From: Nitrospirota bacterium
GTDB taxonomy: Bacteria > Nitrospirota > 9FT-COMBO-42-15 > HDB-SIOI813
Reading direction: 5' to 3'
NCBI GenBank assembly: GCA_020851375.1
Contig: JADZCV010000046.1
Span: 1 to 59,494 of the forward strand
DNA: 59,494 nucleotides
The position numbers were made by a program, and so were the translations under genes. How positions within the stretch are numbered: position 1 is the stretch's first letter; each line of letters starts with the position of its first letter. The notes under the pieces are model-generated. The model was not told the DNA's origin, searched no databases, and saw only the letters and a program-made list of their open reading frames with translations. This document shows, piece by piece, positions 38,990 through 48,037 of the stretch.

Positions 38990-39234
38990 CCGGTGTAAAC
39001 AGTGATGTAAATTATAACGGAAAGGTATATCACGTTCAGACGGAAGATGGCGGTATTAATAATCCAATGATACTGACCAGGATATATTGCTGCGGGGTTC
39101 TCATTACGAGCAGAAAGACAAGTTATGTCTATTTGCTCGAGATGGAAGGATTCAGGGATGTTGTGGAAAGACTGATGAAGGAACAGCACAATGAAATGAT
39201 TCAGGAGATTCAGAGTGGCAGGATGGCAAGGTGA
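38983..39234 (+). CDS. Conserved small protein of unknown function between yraN and ftsE
   Basis: The 83-residue soluble protein contains NYNGKVYHVQTEDGG, NNPMILTRIYCCG and a helical C-terminus (MEGFRDVVERLMKEQHNEM). No signal peptide or membrane helix is present. I remember similar small proteins with a YHVQTED motif from deltaproteobacteria and Nitrospirota, but know no function for them. It overlaps yraN by 7 bp and ftsE by 4 bp, so it is certainly in this operon. A role linked to division is only a guess. Confidence 0.75.
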   Translation: MVTGVNSDVNYNGKVYHVQTEDGGINNPMILTRIYCCGVLITSRKTSYVYLLEMEGFRDVVERLMKEQHNEMIQEIQSGRMAR

Positions 39235-39866
39235 TACAGTTTCGCAATATAACAAAATCGTACAGAGGTATACCGGTAATTAAGGATTTTACCTGTTCCG
39301 TTGAAAAAGGAGAATTTGCATTTATTTGCGGGCCTACAGGTTCCGGCAAGAGTACCCTGCTGAAACTGCTTATGTGTATAGAAAAATGCGATTCGGGTTC
39401 CGTCATGTTTATGGACGAAGATCTCACCACAGTAAAGGAGTCACGTATCCCCTTTATTAGAAGGAGCATAGGATTTATTTTTCAGGATGGAAGACTCCTG
39501 TCCAATAAGAACGTATTTGAAAATATTGCGCTTGTGCTGAAGGTCTGCGGCCACAATAAAAAGGAGATTGATTACAGGGTAAGTGAAGCCCTGAGGCTTG
39601 TCGGGATGAGTGATAAGATTTACTCATATCCATACAGCCTATCGGGAGGGGAATTGCAGAAGGTAGCTGCAGCAAGGGCTATTGTAAATGATCCAGTACT
39701 ATTGCTGGCAGATGAGCCTGCAGGCAGCCTTGATGCAGATAGTTCTCTTGAGATATACAACATCTTTAATAAAATTAATAGTACGGGTACGACAGTTATA
39801 GTTGCCACGCATAACCTGGGAACAGCCGAAAAGACAGGAAAACGGATAATCAGATTGACCCAATAA
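39231..39866 (+). CDS. ftsE: Cell division ATP-binding protein FtsE
   Basis: FtsE is the cytoplasmic ATPase that drives FtsX to activate septal wall hydrolases. Walker A GPTGSGKST (about 34-42), ABC signature LSGGELQK, Walker B LLLADEPAG and the H-loop ATHN are all present in 211 residues. The start is GTG 39231, overlapping the previous stop. It lies 19 bp before the ftsX-envC fusion. Confidence 0.94.
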   Translation: MIQFRNITKSYRGIPVIKDFTCSVEKGEFAFICGPTGSGKSTLLKLLMCIEKCDSGSVMFMDEDLTTVKESRIPFIRRSIGFIFQDGRLLSNKNVFENIALVLKVCGHNKKEIDYRVSEALRLVGMSDKIYSYPYSLSGGELQKVAAARAIVNDPVLLLADEPAGSLDADSSLEIYNIFNKINSTGTTVIVATHNLGTAEKTGKRIIRLTQ

Positions 39867-39885
39867 GAGGGAATTAAGCCATTTT

Positions 39886-41940
39886 ATGCTTTTATACAGC
39901 ATCCAGGAAGCAATAAAACAGATCAGATCCAACAAATACACTACCATATCAGCCGCCGGTATAATTTCAATAATCCTTCTGGTATTCGGACTATTTCTCC
40001 TGTCAATTCATAATCTGAATATTTTTGCAGATACACTGAAGAGTGATATGGAGGTAGTGGCATTTTCTTCGGGAAATGAGACAGATGAACATCTCATGGA
40101 CGTCAAGTCTGAAATTGGGAAGATGCATGAGACGGAGGCTGTTGTTTTTATCTCAAAAGATGATGCTATTGGCATGTTTGCGAGGGATCTGACCAGTTTT
40201 CAGGGCGTCATTAAAGGCTTGAAGGATAATCCTTTGCCTGATGCATTCAGGATAAAATTAGTTCCTGATTCCAGAAACCCGGATGCCATGCGCAATTTTT
40301 CTGAGAAGTTGAGGAGGATTAACGGTATTGATGATGTTGAATATGGCAAGGAATGGGTGGAAAGGCTGAATGCACTTGTAACCGTATTGAGGGTGCTGAG
40401 CCTTATTGTCGGTGGAATAATGCTTCTGCTGGTATTGTTTATCGTTTCTAATGTTATAAAGCTGACATTCCTGATGAGACGGGATGAGATTGAGATAATG
40501 CAGCTTGCAGGAGCTACGAGGCTTTTTATCAGGATACCATATATTGTTGAGGGGGGTATATTGGGGTTGATTAGCGCAGGTAGTTCTGTAGTCATATTAT
40601 ACGGTATTTACAGGATTATAATCTATAAGATTCCGTCAACTGTGTACGTGTGGCTTGGTGGTCTTGAATTCAGTTTTATTTCATTAATGGGAGTCATTTC
40701 AATTCTAATCACTGGTGTTATCGTGGGCTGCTTTGGGAGCTGGACATCAATAGGGAGGCTGACGGGTATAGCTTTATTTTTGATTTTATGTTTAAATATT
40801 ACCCATATACATGAGGTTGAGGGTAAGGAGGTTCAGGTAATTGAGAAAGAGATAGAACAGAGCCAGAAGAAGTTGCTTGATGTAGATAAAAAGATTAAGG
40901 AAAGGAAAAAAGCCACTAAAAAGGCGGTTGAAGAAGAAAAGAGGGTTAAAAGCAAGCTTCAAAGTAAGGAAATAAACCTGGGAAGCAAAAAGCAGGAGCT
41001 TAAAAAGGTAAGCAGGGATATTATAAAGAAAAAGGAGGAGATCATGACTGTGCACGAAAATGTAGAGTCATTGTCTTCTGATCTGGACAGAAAAAAAATG
41101 GAATTATCCGGAGTTGTCAAGGAGATTTATAAGTCATACATGTGGAGGCACAGCGGTTCTGCGGAGCTTCTATTGTCATCTGCCGACTATAATGATTATA
41201 AGATACGGTTAAAATATCAGGATAGTCTGATTGGTGAGGCCAACCGAATAATGACAAGCCTGAATGATGACATAGGAGAGCTGAACAGCAGGTTGTCATC
41301 ATTAAACCGGAGACACCAGAATCTCATGCTTGCAAAGGGTAACATTGTTCAAGACAAGGCGACCATTGAACGTGATATCAGACAGGACAAACAGCAGCTT
41401 GTCGGCATTCAAAGGAAAAAGGCAGAGTATGAAGAAGAAATACGGCGTCTTACATCTGCGTCAGCAGCCCTCAAAAAACTTATTTCATCATACGAAAAGG
41501 AGCGCAGCCATGATCTGCCTGTTGCAGGGACCGGTTTTGGCAGGAGTAAGGGGCAGTTGACATGGCCTCTTGAGGGAGATGTCATATCCTCATTTGGCCG
41601 GCAGAGGCATCCGGAGTTTGATGCATATGTTTTTAAGAAGGGTATAGAGATTGCTGCCAGGGGCTCAAGGGATATCAGGGCTGCATTTGACGGTGTTGTA
41701 GCGTATGCAGACTGGCTTCAGGGCTATGGGCTCACACTTATAATTGATCATGGAAACAGTTATTATTCAATTTACGGACATGCATCAAAGATTAATGTTT
41801 CAAGAGGCGGAAAAGTGAAGAAAGGACAGATTGTGGCTGTTGCCGGAAGAGGTAATAATGCAGGCAGAGATGGCATATACTTTGAACTCAGGCATCAGGG
41901 AGAGGTTATAGACCCTATTGCCTGGCTTGCAAAAGGGTGA
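39886..41940 (+). CDS. ftsX: FtsX-EnvC fusion protein: FtsX permease joined to a murein hydrolase activator
   Basis: Residues 1-290 form a complete FtsX: helix 1 (about 19-42), large periplasmic loop (about 43-165), three more helices ending near 284, and the usual cytoplasmic end. The frame runs on through a fifth hydrophobic segment (about 295-308, like a signal peptide). A coiled coil follows (about 318-560), then a LytM domain (about 570-684). That domain carries ADWLQGYGL and YFELRHQGEVIDP, which match E. coli EnvC. Its zinc ligands are degenerate (KKGIE instead of HxGxD; no HxH), as in EnvC, so it should activate amidases, not cut wall. FtsX and EnvC are normally separate proteins. No stop or frameshift is visible at the junction. 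Confidence 0.9.
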   Translation: MLLYSIQEAIKQIRSNKYTTISAAGIISIILLVFGLFLLSIHNLNIFADTLKSDMEVVAFSSGNETDEHLMDVKSEIGKMHETEAVVFISKDDAIGMFARDLTSFQGVIKGLKDNPLPDAFRIKLVPDSRNPDAMRNFSEKLRRINGIDDVEYGKEWVERLNALVTVLRVLSLIVGGIMLLLVLFIVSNVIKLTFLMRRDEIEIMQLAGATRLFIRIPYIVEGGILGLISAGSSVVILYGIYRIIIYKIPSTVYVWLGGLEFSFISLMGVISILITGVIVGCFGSWTSIGRLTGIALFLILCLNITHIHEVEGKEVQVIEKEIEQSQKKLLDVDKKIKERKKATKKAVEEEKRVKSKLQSKEINLGSKKQELKKVSRDIIKKKEEIMTVHENVESLSSDLDRKKMELSGVVKEIYKSYMWRHSGSAELLLSSADYNDYKIRLKYQDSLIGEANRIMTSLNDDIGELNSRLSSLNRRHQNLMLAKGNIVQDKATIERDIRQDKQQLVGIQRKKAEYEEEIRRLTSASAALKKLISSYEKERSHDLPVAGTGFGRSKGQLTWPLEGDVISSFGRQRHPEFDAYVFKKGIEIAARGSRDIRAAFDGVVAYADWLQGYGLTLIIDHGNSYYSIYGHASKINVSRGGKVKKGQIVAVAGRGNNAGRDGIYFELRHQGEVIDPIAWLAKG
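40752..40770 (+). promoter_or_regulatory. Internal Shine-Dalgarno at the FtsX-EnvC junction
   Basis: AGGGAGG (40752-40758) is followed 9 nt later by an in-frame ATA (40768-40770) that opens the EnvC signal-like segment. A TTG at 40780 is the next possible start. This looks like a relic or working start site of a separate envC. Confidence 0.45.
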
Positions 41941-41965
41941 CCTGGAAATCGGGAGGATAAATAGT

Positions 41966-43342
41966 ATGTCAATGAAAAAGCAGAGGGTGAGAACAGGGGT
42001 TGTCGTATTATTGTTTCTACTCCTGGCCGGTGTGTGGGTAATATTCGGGAAGGGCTTCGGGAACCCTGTATTCGGTGGTGAGAGCTATGAAAATCTCAGG
42101 GTCTTTGCAGAGGCGCTGTCGCTTGTAGAAAAAAACTATGTAGATGAAACGAAGACAAAGGACCTTGTTTACGGGGCAATCAAGGGAATGCTTTCAGAAC
42201 TTGACCCTCATACCAGTTTTATGTCGCCTGAAAGTTACAAGGAAATGCAGGTTGATACCAAGGGGGAATTTGGCGGATTAGGCATACAGATAGGTATGAA
42301 AGACAAGAAACTTGTAGTCATTGCACCAATTGAAGACACCCCTGCATGGCGGGCCGGTATCAAAGCAGGCGATCATATTTTCAAGATAGATGACACTGTA
42401 ACAAAGGATCTTGATATGGAAGATGCCGTCAATAAGATGCGGGGTCCGAAGGATACAAAGGTAAAACTGACAATCGTGAGGGAGGGCGAGAAAGAACCGC
42501 TTGAATTTACTATCGTAAGGGACATTATCAAGATAAAGAGCATTAAACACAAGGTAATTGAGGGGGATATCGGTTATGTGCGAATTACTCAATTTCAGGA
42601 GCGTACGGGAGAAGATCTGAGAAAGGCTCTTGACGACCTTGATAAACAGAAAATCAAGTCACTCATCATAGATATGAGGAACAATCCAGGAGGATTGCTG
42701 AAGGTGGCAATCCAGGTTTCTGAATTGTTTCTCAGGGAAGGTAAGCTTGTTGTCTCTGTAAAAGGCAGGAATGACGAGAAGGAAGAATATCTGGCCTCTG
42801 AAGCACATGCCAGGGAAGATTATCCTATTGTTGTGCTTGTTAATGAGGGGAGTGCAAGCGCTTCAGAAATTGTTGCCGGCGCTCTTCAGGATTGGGGAAG
42901 GGCTGTTGTGTTAGGGACTCAGACGTTCGGCAAGGGGTCTGTTCAGACAGTGTTTACGCTAAGTGATGGTTCCGGGATGAGGCTTACTACAGCAAAGTAT
43001 TATACGCCAAAGGGTATATCCATTCAGAATACTGGAATCACTCCGAACATTGTAGTCAAGCCGGCATCAGGGCGTGATGAAGCGGATGGCAAATTTATCA
43101 GGGAAAAAGACCTGAAAAAGCACCTGAAGAATGAGATGATTGATGAAGATTTGGATAGTGGAGCGAAACCTTCAGACAAAGACAGGGGAAGTGGTAATGG
43201 TGATAATGTAACTGAACAACCTCAGGAAGGTGATATTGAAAAGCAGGATTATCAGCTGCAAAGGGCTGTGGATTTATTAAAAGGCTGGAATATTTTTAAA
43301 GGAATTGCGCCTTCAGAAACGCAGGCAAAATCTGCCAGATAG
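41966..43342 (+). CDS. ctpA: S41 family C-terminal processing peptidase (CtpA-like)
   Basis: This periplasmic serine protease is anchored by one N-terminal helix (about 10-30). It has a PDZ domain (GLGIQIGMKDKKLVVIAPIE, about 100-180) and an S41 core with catalytic Ser in NEGSASASEIVAGAL and Lys in FGKGSVQTV. A charged tail ends the protein. I start it at ATG 41966, which has GGGAGG 9 nt upstream; an in-frame TTG at 41918 lies inside ftsX-envC. CtpA proteases elsewhere control murein hydrolases, which fits the neighbours. Confidence 0.92.
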   Translation: MSMKKQRVRTGVVVLLFLLLAGVWVIFGKGFGNPVFGGESYENLRVFAEALSLVEKNYVDETKTKDLVYGAIKGMLSELDPHTSFMSPESYKEMQVDTKGEFGGLGIQIGMKDKKLVVIAPIEDTPAWRAGIKAGDHIFKIDDTVTKDLDMEDAVNKMRGPKDTKVKLTIVREGEKEPLEFTIVRDIIKIKSIKHKVIEGDIGYVRITQFQERTGEDLRKALDDLDKQKIKSLIIDMRNNPGGLLKVAIQVSELFLREGKLVVSVKGRNDEKEEYLASEAHAREDYPIVVLVNEGSASASEIVAGALQDWGRAVVLGTQTFGKGSVQTVFTLSDGSGMRLTTAKYYTPKGISIQNTGITPNIVVKPASGRDEADGKFIREKDLKKHLKNEMIDEDLDSGAKPSDKDRGSGNGDNVTEQPQEGDIEKQDYQLQRAVDLLKGWNIFKGIAPSETQAKSAR

Positions 43343-43399
43343 AATATTATGACATGACAACGCCGGATTGTATGATTGACATGAAAGGAGACGATTCTT

Positions 43400-43729
43400 A
43401 TGGGAAATGTAAGCGCGGTTACAAAAGATACATGGGATGCTGAGGTATTGCAGGCAAAGGGACTGGTGGTCGTAGATTTCTGGGCAGTCTGGTGTGGTCC
43501 CTGCAGAATGGTCTCACCTATCGTTGACGAACTTGCAAAAGATTATGAAGGCAGGGCCAGGATTGTAAAACTCAATACCGATGAAAACCCGGAGATTGCA
43601 AGCCGTTATCAGATTATGGGCATACCTACAATAATGTTTTTTAAAGACGGTAAGGGCGTTGATAAATTAGTCGGGGCTCTGTCTAAAGTTCAGTATAAGG
43701 AAAAGATAGATTCCCTTTTAGCATCCTGA
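43400..43729 (+). CDS. trxA: Thioredoxin
   Basis: The 109-residue cytoplasmic thioredoxin has active site WCGPC at residues 31-35 and the cis-Pro in [15 protein letters not shown] lies upstream of the ATG. No membrane anchor is present. Confidence 0.95.
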   Translation: MGNVSAVTKDTWDAEVLQAKGLVVVDFWAVWCGPCRMVSPIVDELAKDYEGRARIVKLNTDENPEIASRYQIMGIPTIMFFKDGKGVDKLVGALSKVQYKEKIDSLLAS

Positions 43730-43747
43730 TTATTTCCTAACTTCAAA

Positions 43748-45460
43748 ATGCTCAGGGCATTGAGGATTAAAGACCTTGCCATTATTGATGAGCTTAATCT
43801 TGAATTCACTGAAGGTTTTGCCGTATTTACTGGTGAAACAGGAGCAGGCAAGTCAATAATTGTTGATGCGCTCGACCTGCTGACCGGCGGCAGAGGCTCT
43901 GCGGACGTTATCCGGGACAGTTGTGACGAGGCCATTGTAGAAGGTGTTTTCTACAGCGAAGTCCCTGAGCAAAATCAGTATAAGTTAAAATTAAACAAGT
44001 ATGGAATTGAGGATAACGGTCAGGAACTTCTTGTGAGGCGGTGTATCAGCAGGAGCGGCAGGAACCGCCTGTATATCAACGGGGTCTTGTCAACTCTTTC
44101 AGTCCTGAGTGATCTGTGCAGTCAGTTGATTGACATACATGGCCAGCATGAGCACCAGTCTTTGCTGAATAAAGAGACGCACGTTAATTATCTGGATGCG
44201 TTCGGCAAGTTGACAGAACTGAGGGGCAGGTTTGCAGAAAGGTTCAGAACGCTTGATGACCTTCAGCGACGCCTCAGCATGCTTGAGGACAATATTATCA
44301 GGAAGAAGGAAAGAGAGGATCTGATAAGATTTCAGCAAGCAGAGATTAAGACCGCTTCACTCAGGATTGGTGAAGACACTGATCTTGCCGCGGAACGCAA
44401 TATCCTTGACAATTCTCAAAATCTCTCAGCTTTAAGTCATGATGCATACTGTATTCTTTATGAAAACGACGAGTCAGTGCTTGCATTGCTCAGCAGGGCA
44501 GAACGTTTGTTGTCTGATATATCATGTATTGATCAAGGGATGACCGGTACTGCTGAGCTGGTCAGGACATCCAGGGTAAATATTAAAGAGGCATCCGAAG
44601 GCATAAGGAGGTTTTTGGACAGGATCAGGCATGATCCGGAGAGATTGGAAAGAGTTAATGAACGCATATATCTCATTGACAAAATGAAGAAGAAATATGG
44701 TCCTGCCATTGAAGATATTCTGTCTCTACAGGAGAGGCTTGAAAGGGATCTGAAATCTATTGAGTCAATAGACCATGATGTCTCGCTCATCACTGAAGAG
44801 ATCGGGATAGTGCGTAAGGATGTATGCGCGCTTGCAGATGAGCTTTCAGAAAAGAGGAAGGATGCTGCGGGCAGGTTTGAAAAAGAGGTTATGAGTGAAT
44901 TATCCAGTCTTGCCATGGAGAAGACAGGATTCGTGATTAATATTGAGGATACTCCCTTATCTCAGGATGGCGTTGATTCAGTAGAATTCATGATCGCAAA
45001 TATGAATGAGGGACCCAGGCAATTGACAAGGGTGGCGTCAGGCGGCGAGCTTTCAAGGATACTCCTTGCTATCAAGAGCAGGATTCATTCCATTAATTGT
45101 GCTCAGACTCTTATATTCGATGAGGTTGATGCCGGTATCGGCGGCAGGGTAGCTGAGGAGGTAGGCAAAAGGCTTAAGTCACTGTCAGGCGGCAATCAGT
45201 TATTTTGTGTAACTCATCTCCCTCAGATTGCTGCGTTCGCTGATTCGCATTTCCATGTGGAAAAGGTTGTTGCAGGTGAAAGGGCAGTGACAAGGGTGAG
45301 GCTGCTGGACCGGGAGGAAAGGATTGAAGAAATAAGCCGGATGCTTGGAGGAAGTGAAAAAACGGGAACTGCATTAAGGTATGCTGAAGAGATGATTAAC
45401 AGGGTTACTGACGGAAATGAACCAGGGCCGGCAAAAAACAGGATATGCTCGCAACATTAA
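43748..45460 (+). CDS. recN: DNA repair protein RecN
   Basis: RecN is an SMC-like ATPase acting in double-strand break repair. Walker A TGETGAGKS is near residue 30, a long coiled coil occupies about 150-380, and the C-terminal half-site has signature ASGGELSR and Walker B LIFDEVDAGIGG. The 570-residue length is normal. It overlaps the next gene by 16 bp. No SOS box was recognised upstream. Confidence 0.95.
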   Translation: MLRALRIKDLAIIDELNLEFTEGFAVFTGETGAGKSIIVDALDLLTGGRGSADVIRDSCDEAIVEGVFYSEVPEQNQYKLKLNKYGIEDNGQELLVRRCISRSGRNRLYINGVLSTLSVLSDLCSQLIDIHGQHEHQSLLNKETHVNYLDAFGKLTELRGRFAERFRTLDDLQRRLSMLEDNIIRKKEREDLIRFQQAEIKTASLRIGEDTDLAAERNILDNSQNLSALSHDAYCILYENDESVLALLSRAERLLSDISCIDQGMTGTAELVRTSRVNIKEASEGIRRFLDRIRHDPERLERVNERIYLIDKMKKKYGPAIEDILSLQERLERDLKSIESIDHDVSLITEEIGIVRKDVCALADELSEKRKDAAGRFEKEVMSELSSLAMEKTGFVINIEDTPLSQDGVDSVEFMIANMNEGPRQLTRVASGGELSRILLAIKSRIHSINCAQTLIFDEVDAGIGGRVAEEVGKRLKSLSGGNQLFCVTHLPQIAAFADSHFHVEKVVAGERAVTRVRLLDREERIEEISRMLGGSEKTGTALRYAEEMINRVTDGNEPGPAKNRICSQH

Positions 45461-46050
45461 AAAAGGAGATCAGGCATCAGGTATTGACAAAGCGTGACAA
45501 CCTGACCACAGAAGAGAGAATCAATCTTAGCCGGAAAATATGCAATAATCTAATGAGTCTTGATGAATTTAAGAAGGCTGATACAGTACATTTTTTTCTT
45601 ACAATAAAGAGTGAGGTCATAACAGAGGAGGCCGTACGGAAGTCATTGCTGCTGGGTAAGGATGTTGTAGTGCCTGTGACAGACAGAAGGCAAAGACGCC
45701 TGCTGCTTTCAAGATTGTCAGATTATGACAGGGACCTGATGCTCATGCACCATGGTATCCATGAACCCAGACCTGAAGCCATAAGGCATATTGACCTTAA
45801 AGATGTGGATCTCATGGTGCTTCCGGGTGTTGCATTTGATCAGACGGGTCACAGGCTTGGTTATGGTGCAGGTTATTACGACAGACTTCTCGAAGCTGAA
45901 CATACAAGACCGGTACTGACGGCCCTCGCTTTTGAACTGCAGATGGTTGACTATATCCCGGTAGGGCTGCATGATGTAGAAGTGGACATGATAGTAACTG
46001 AAGATCGCGTAATACGTTGTAAGCAGTGCAGGCCTTCAGAGCCGGCATGA
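45445..46050 (+). CDS. 5-formyltetrahydrofolate cyclo-ligase
   Basis: The enzyme converts 5-formyl-THF to 5,10-methenyl-THF using ATP. The basic N-terminus (KKEIRHQVLTKRDNL) and the C-terminal LVLPGVAFD-like block, with RLGYGAGYYDR as the nucleotide/substrate loop, are clear. Length is 201 residues. It precedes folD and metF, forming a one-carbon folate group. Confidence 0.93.
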   Translation: MLATLKKEIRHQVLTKRDNLTTEERINLSRKICNNLMSLDEFKKADTVHFFLTIKSEVITEEAVRKSLLLGKDVVVPVTDRRQRRLLLSRLSDYDRDLMLMHHGIHEPRPEAIRHIDLKDVDLMVLPGVAFDQTGHRLGYGAGYYDRLLEAEHTRPVLTALAFELQMVDYIPVGLHDVEVDMIVTEDRVIRCKQCRPSEPA

Positions 46051-46096
46051 TGTTGCCCATAAGAGGCAACGTTACATGTTTGAAAGGATGAGGATT

Positions 46097-46954
46097 ATGT
46101 CAGCAAAGATTATTGATGGAAAGTCAGTAGCAAGGCATATCATAGAAAATATAGCAAAAGAGGTTAATAAACTCAGGCACGAGGGTATTCACCCGGGTCT
46201 TGCAGTAGTGCTTGTGGGAAACAATCCTGCTTCTATGGTTTATGTAAGAAATAAGGGAGAGGCCTGCCGGTCTGCTGGCATCTATTCGGAAGAGCACAGA
46301 CTTCCTGAGGATGCATCAGAGGACGAGTTGCTTCGCCTTATTGAAAGGCTTAATAACGACAACAAAATTAATGGCATACTGGTGCAGCTTCCTCTTCCGG
46401 AACGGATTAATAAAGATAATGTGCTGAAAGCAATTTCTCCTGAGAAGGATGTGGATGGTTTTCATGAAATCAACATGGGGAGGCTGATTACCGGACAGGA
46501 TGGGCTTGTACCATGTACTCCGCTTGGAATTATCAAATTGCTTGATCATTATCATATAACCGTTGAAGGGAAAAATGCCGTTATAGTAGGCAGAAGCAAC
46601 ATAGTAGGCAAGCCGGTAGCGCTTATGCTCCTGAACAGAAATGCGACTGTTACAATATGCCATACAAGGACTAAAAACATGCAGGAGGTTTGCAGGCAGG
46701 CGGATATCCTGATAGCAGCGGTCGGACGTTCTCACATGATATCAGGCGATATGATAAAGGAAGGGGCTGTGGTTGTTGATGTTGGAATCAACAGGCAGGC
46801 TGACGGCAAGCTGGCTGGAGACGTTGATTTTGAACGTGCATCAGAAAAGGCGTCATGGATAACTCCGGTCCCGGGCGGAGTAGGGCCTATGACGATAGCA
46901 ATGCTGCTATATAATACGGTAAAGGCTGCAAGGCATATGGCAGGCAAGCAATGA
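46097..46954 (+). CDS. folD: Bifunctional methylenetetrahydrofolate dehydrogenase/cyclohydrolase
   Basis: FolD interconverts methylene-, methenyl- and 10-formyl-THF with NADP. The catalytic Lys region YVRNKGEACRSAG, the NADP site GRSNIVGKPVA and the PGGVGPMT motif are intact. I choose ATG 46097 (MSAKIIDGK) with AAAGGA 8 nt upstream; ATG 46076 is in frame and possible. It overlaps metF by 4 bp. Confidence 0.95.
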   Translation: MSAKIIDGKSVARHIIENIAKEVNKLRHEGIHPGLAVVLVGNNPASMVYVRNKGEACRSAGIYSEEHRLPEDASEDELLRLIERLNNDNKINGILVQLPLPERINKDNVLKAISPEKDVDGFHEINMGRLITGQDGLVPCTPLGIIKLLDHYHITVEGKNAVIVGRSNIVGKPVALMLLNRNATVTICHTRTKNMQEVCRQADILIAAVGRSHMISGDMIKEGAVVVDVGINRQADGKLAGDVDFERASEKASWITPVPGGVGPMTIAMLLYNTVKAARHMAGKQ

Positions 46955-47814
46955 AAATAAGCAGGCTCCTGAATAATAAGCCTCCCCTGTTTTCTTTTGA
47001 GTTTTTTCCGCCTAAAAGTCCTGAGGGCGAAAAAAACCTGTATGAGACTATCAAAAACCTGCGCAGGCTGGAACCCGCATTTGTGTCCGTAACTTACGGA
47101 GCAGGTGGAAGTACAAGGGAAAAGACTGTTGACCTTGTAATAAGGATTAAACATGAACTGGGTATTGAGCCTATGGCACACCTTACCTGTGTGAACAGCT
47201 CAGAAAAAGAAATAAACAGCATTTTGTCAAAACTGCGGGACCAGGGCATAGAGAACATACTTGCACTGAGAGGGGACATCCCACAGCAGGAGGGGCTTGA
47301 CAGAGGGCATGAGGCCTTCCACCACTCCAATGAATTAATAATGCACATAGTTAAAAACTACGACTTCTGCATCGGTGCAGCGGCCTTTCCTGAAGGACAT
47401 AAGGAGAGCAGGAGTCTCGAGGAAGATACAAACTGCATGAAGATGAAGGCAGAGGCAGGGGCGGATTTTTTCATAACTCAACTTTTCTTTGATAACAGGT
47501 ACTACTTTGAGCTTATTGAGCGGACTCAAAAGATCGGGCTTGCCATACCGGTTATACCGGGCATAATGCCTATCACGAGTGTGGACCAGATTGAACGCTT
47601 TACATCATTATGCGGAGCCACAATACCGGTGGACCTGAAAAACAGGCTCGAATCTGCAAGTGATAATCCGGCGGCTGTAATGGACATAGGCATCAGATAT
47701 GCGACAGATCAATGCCGGGAGCTTCTGAAAAGAGGAGTCCCTGGAATACATTTCTACACACTGAACCGCTCCCCGGCAACTATTGCAATATTGAGAGAGT
47801 TAAAGATGATGTAA
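46951..47814 (+). CDS. metF: Methylenetetrahydrofolate reductase
   Basis: MetF reduces methylene-THF to methyl-THF for methionine synthesis. The TIM-barrel starts with FSFEFFPPKSPEGE and has SVTYGAGGS, LALRGDIP and the FAD region FITQLFFDN. Length is 287 residues. With folD and 5-FCL it handles folate one-carbon flow. Confidence 0.95.
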   Translation: MKISRLLNNKPPLFSFEFFPPKSPEGEKNLYETIKNLRRLEPAFVSVTYGAGGSTREKTVDLVIRIKHELGIEPMAHLTCVNSSEKEINSILSKLRDQGIENILALRGDIPQQEGLDRGHEAFHHSNELIMHIVKNYDFCIGAAAFPEGHKESRSLEEDTNCMKMKAEAGADFFITQLFFDNRYYFELIERTQKIGLAIPVIPGIMPITSVDQIERFTSLCGATIPVDLKNRLESASDNPAAVMDIGIRYATDQCRELLKRGVPGIHFYTLNRSPATIAILRELKMM

Positions 47815-47831
47815 TCACAGAGATTTCACGT

Positions 47832-48037
47832 AAACCGTCATGAGCCCTTCGACTGTTCGACAAGCTCACAGCACAGGGCTCACCAGGGTTCATGAAAATG
47901 TCATTCCCTCGTAAGCGGGAATCCAGACCGACGGCATGGTTCTGGATTCCCACTTATGTGGGAATGACGGGTACTCAAATCCTGCGGGGACAGGTTCTGT
48001 GGGAATTACGGGTGAATAGGAGCATTTTCAGGTGAAA
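47832..48037 (+). repeat. Dispersed palindromic repeat, copy B, ending at the panB start codon
   Basis: It shares blocks with copy A (19289-19451): the GCGGGAATCCAGACCGA core, TCTGGATTCCCACT, AATCCTGCGGGGACAGGTT and the right end with TAGGAGCA and TTCAGGTGAAA. It has an extra inverted segment on the left, around CCCTTCGACTGTTCGAC. The GTG of panB (48032) lies inside it, with AGGAG 9 nt before, exactly as in copy A. Confidence 0.85.

Noticed and set aside
40740-40790. A frameshift or assembly error joining two genes.
   Set aside because: Both halves are full length and in the same frame with no missing conserved residues, so an indel is not needed to explain the sequence. Raw reads would still settle it.
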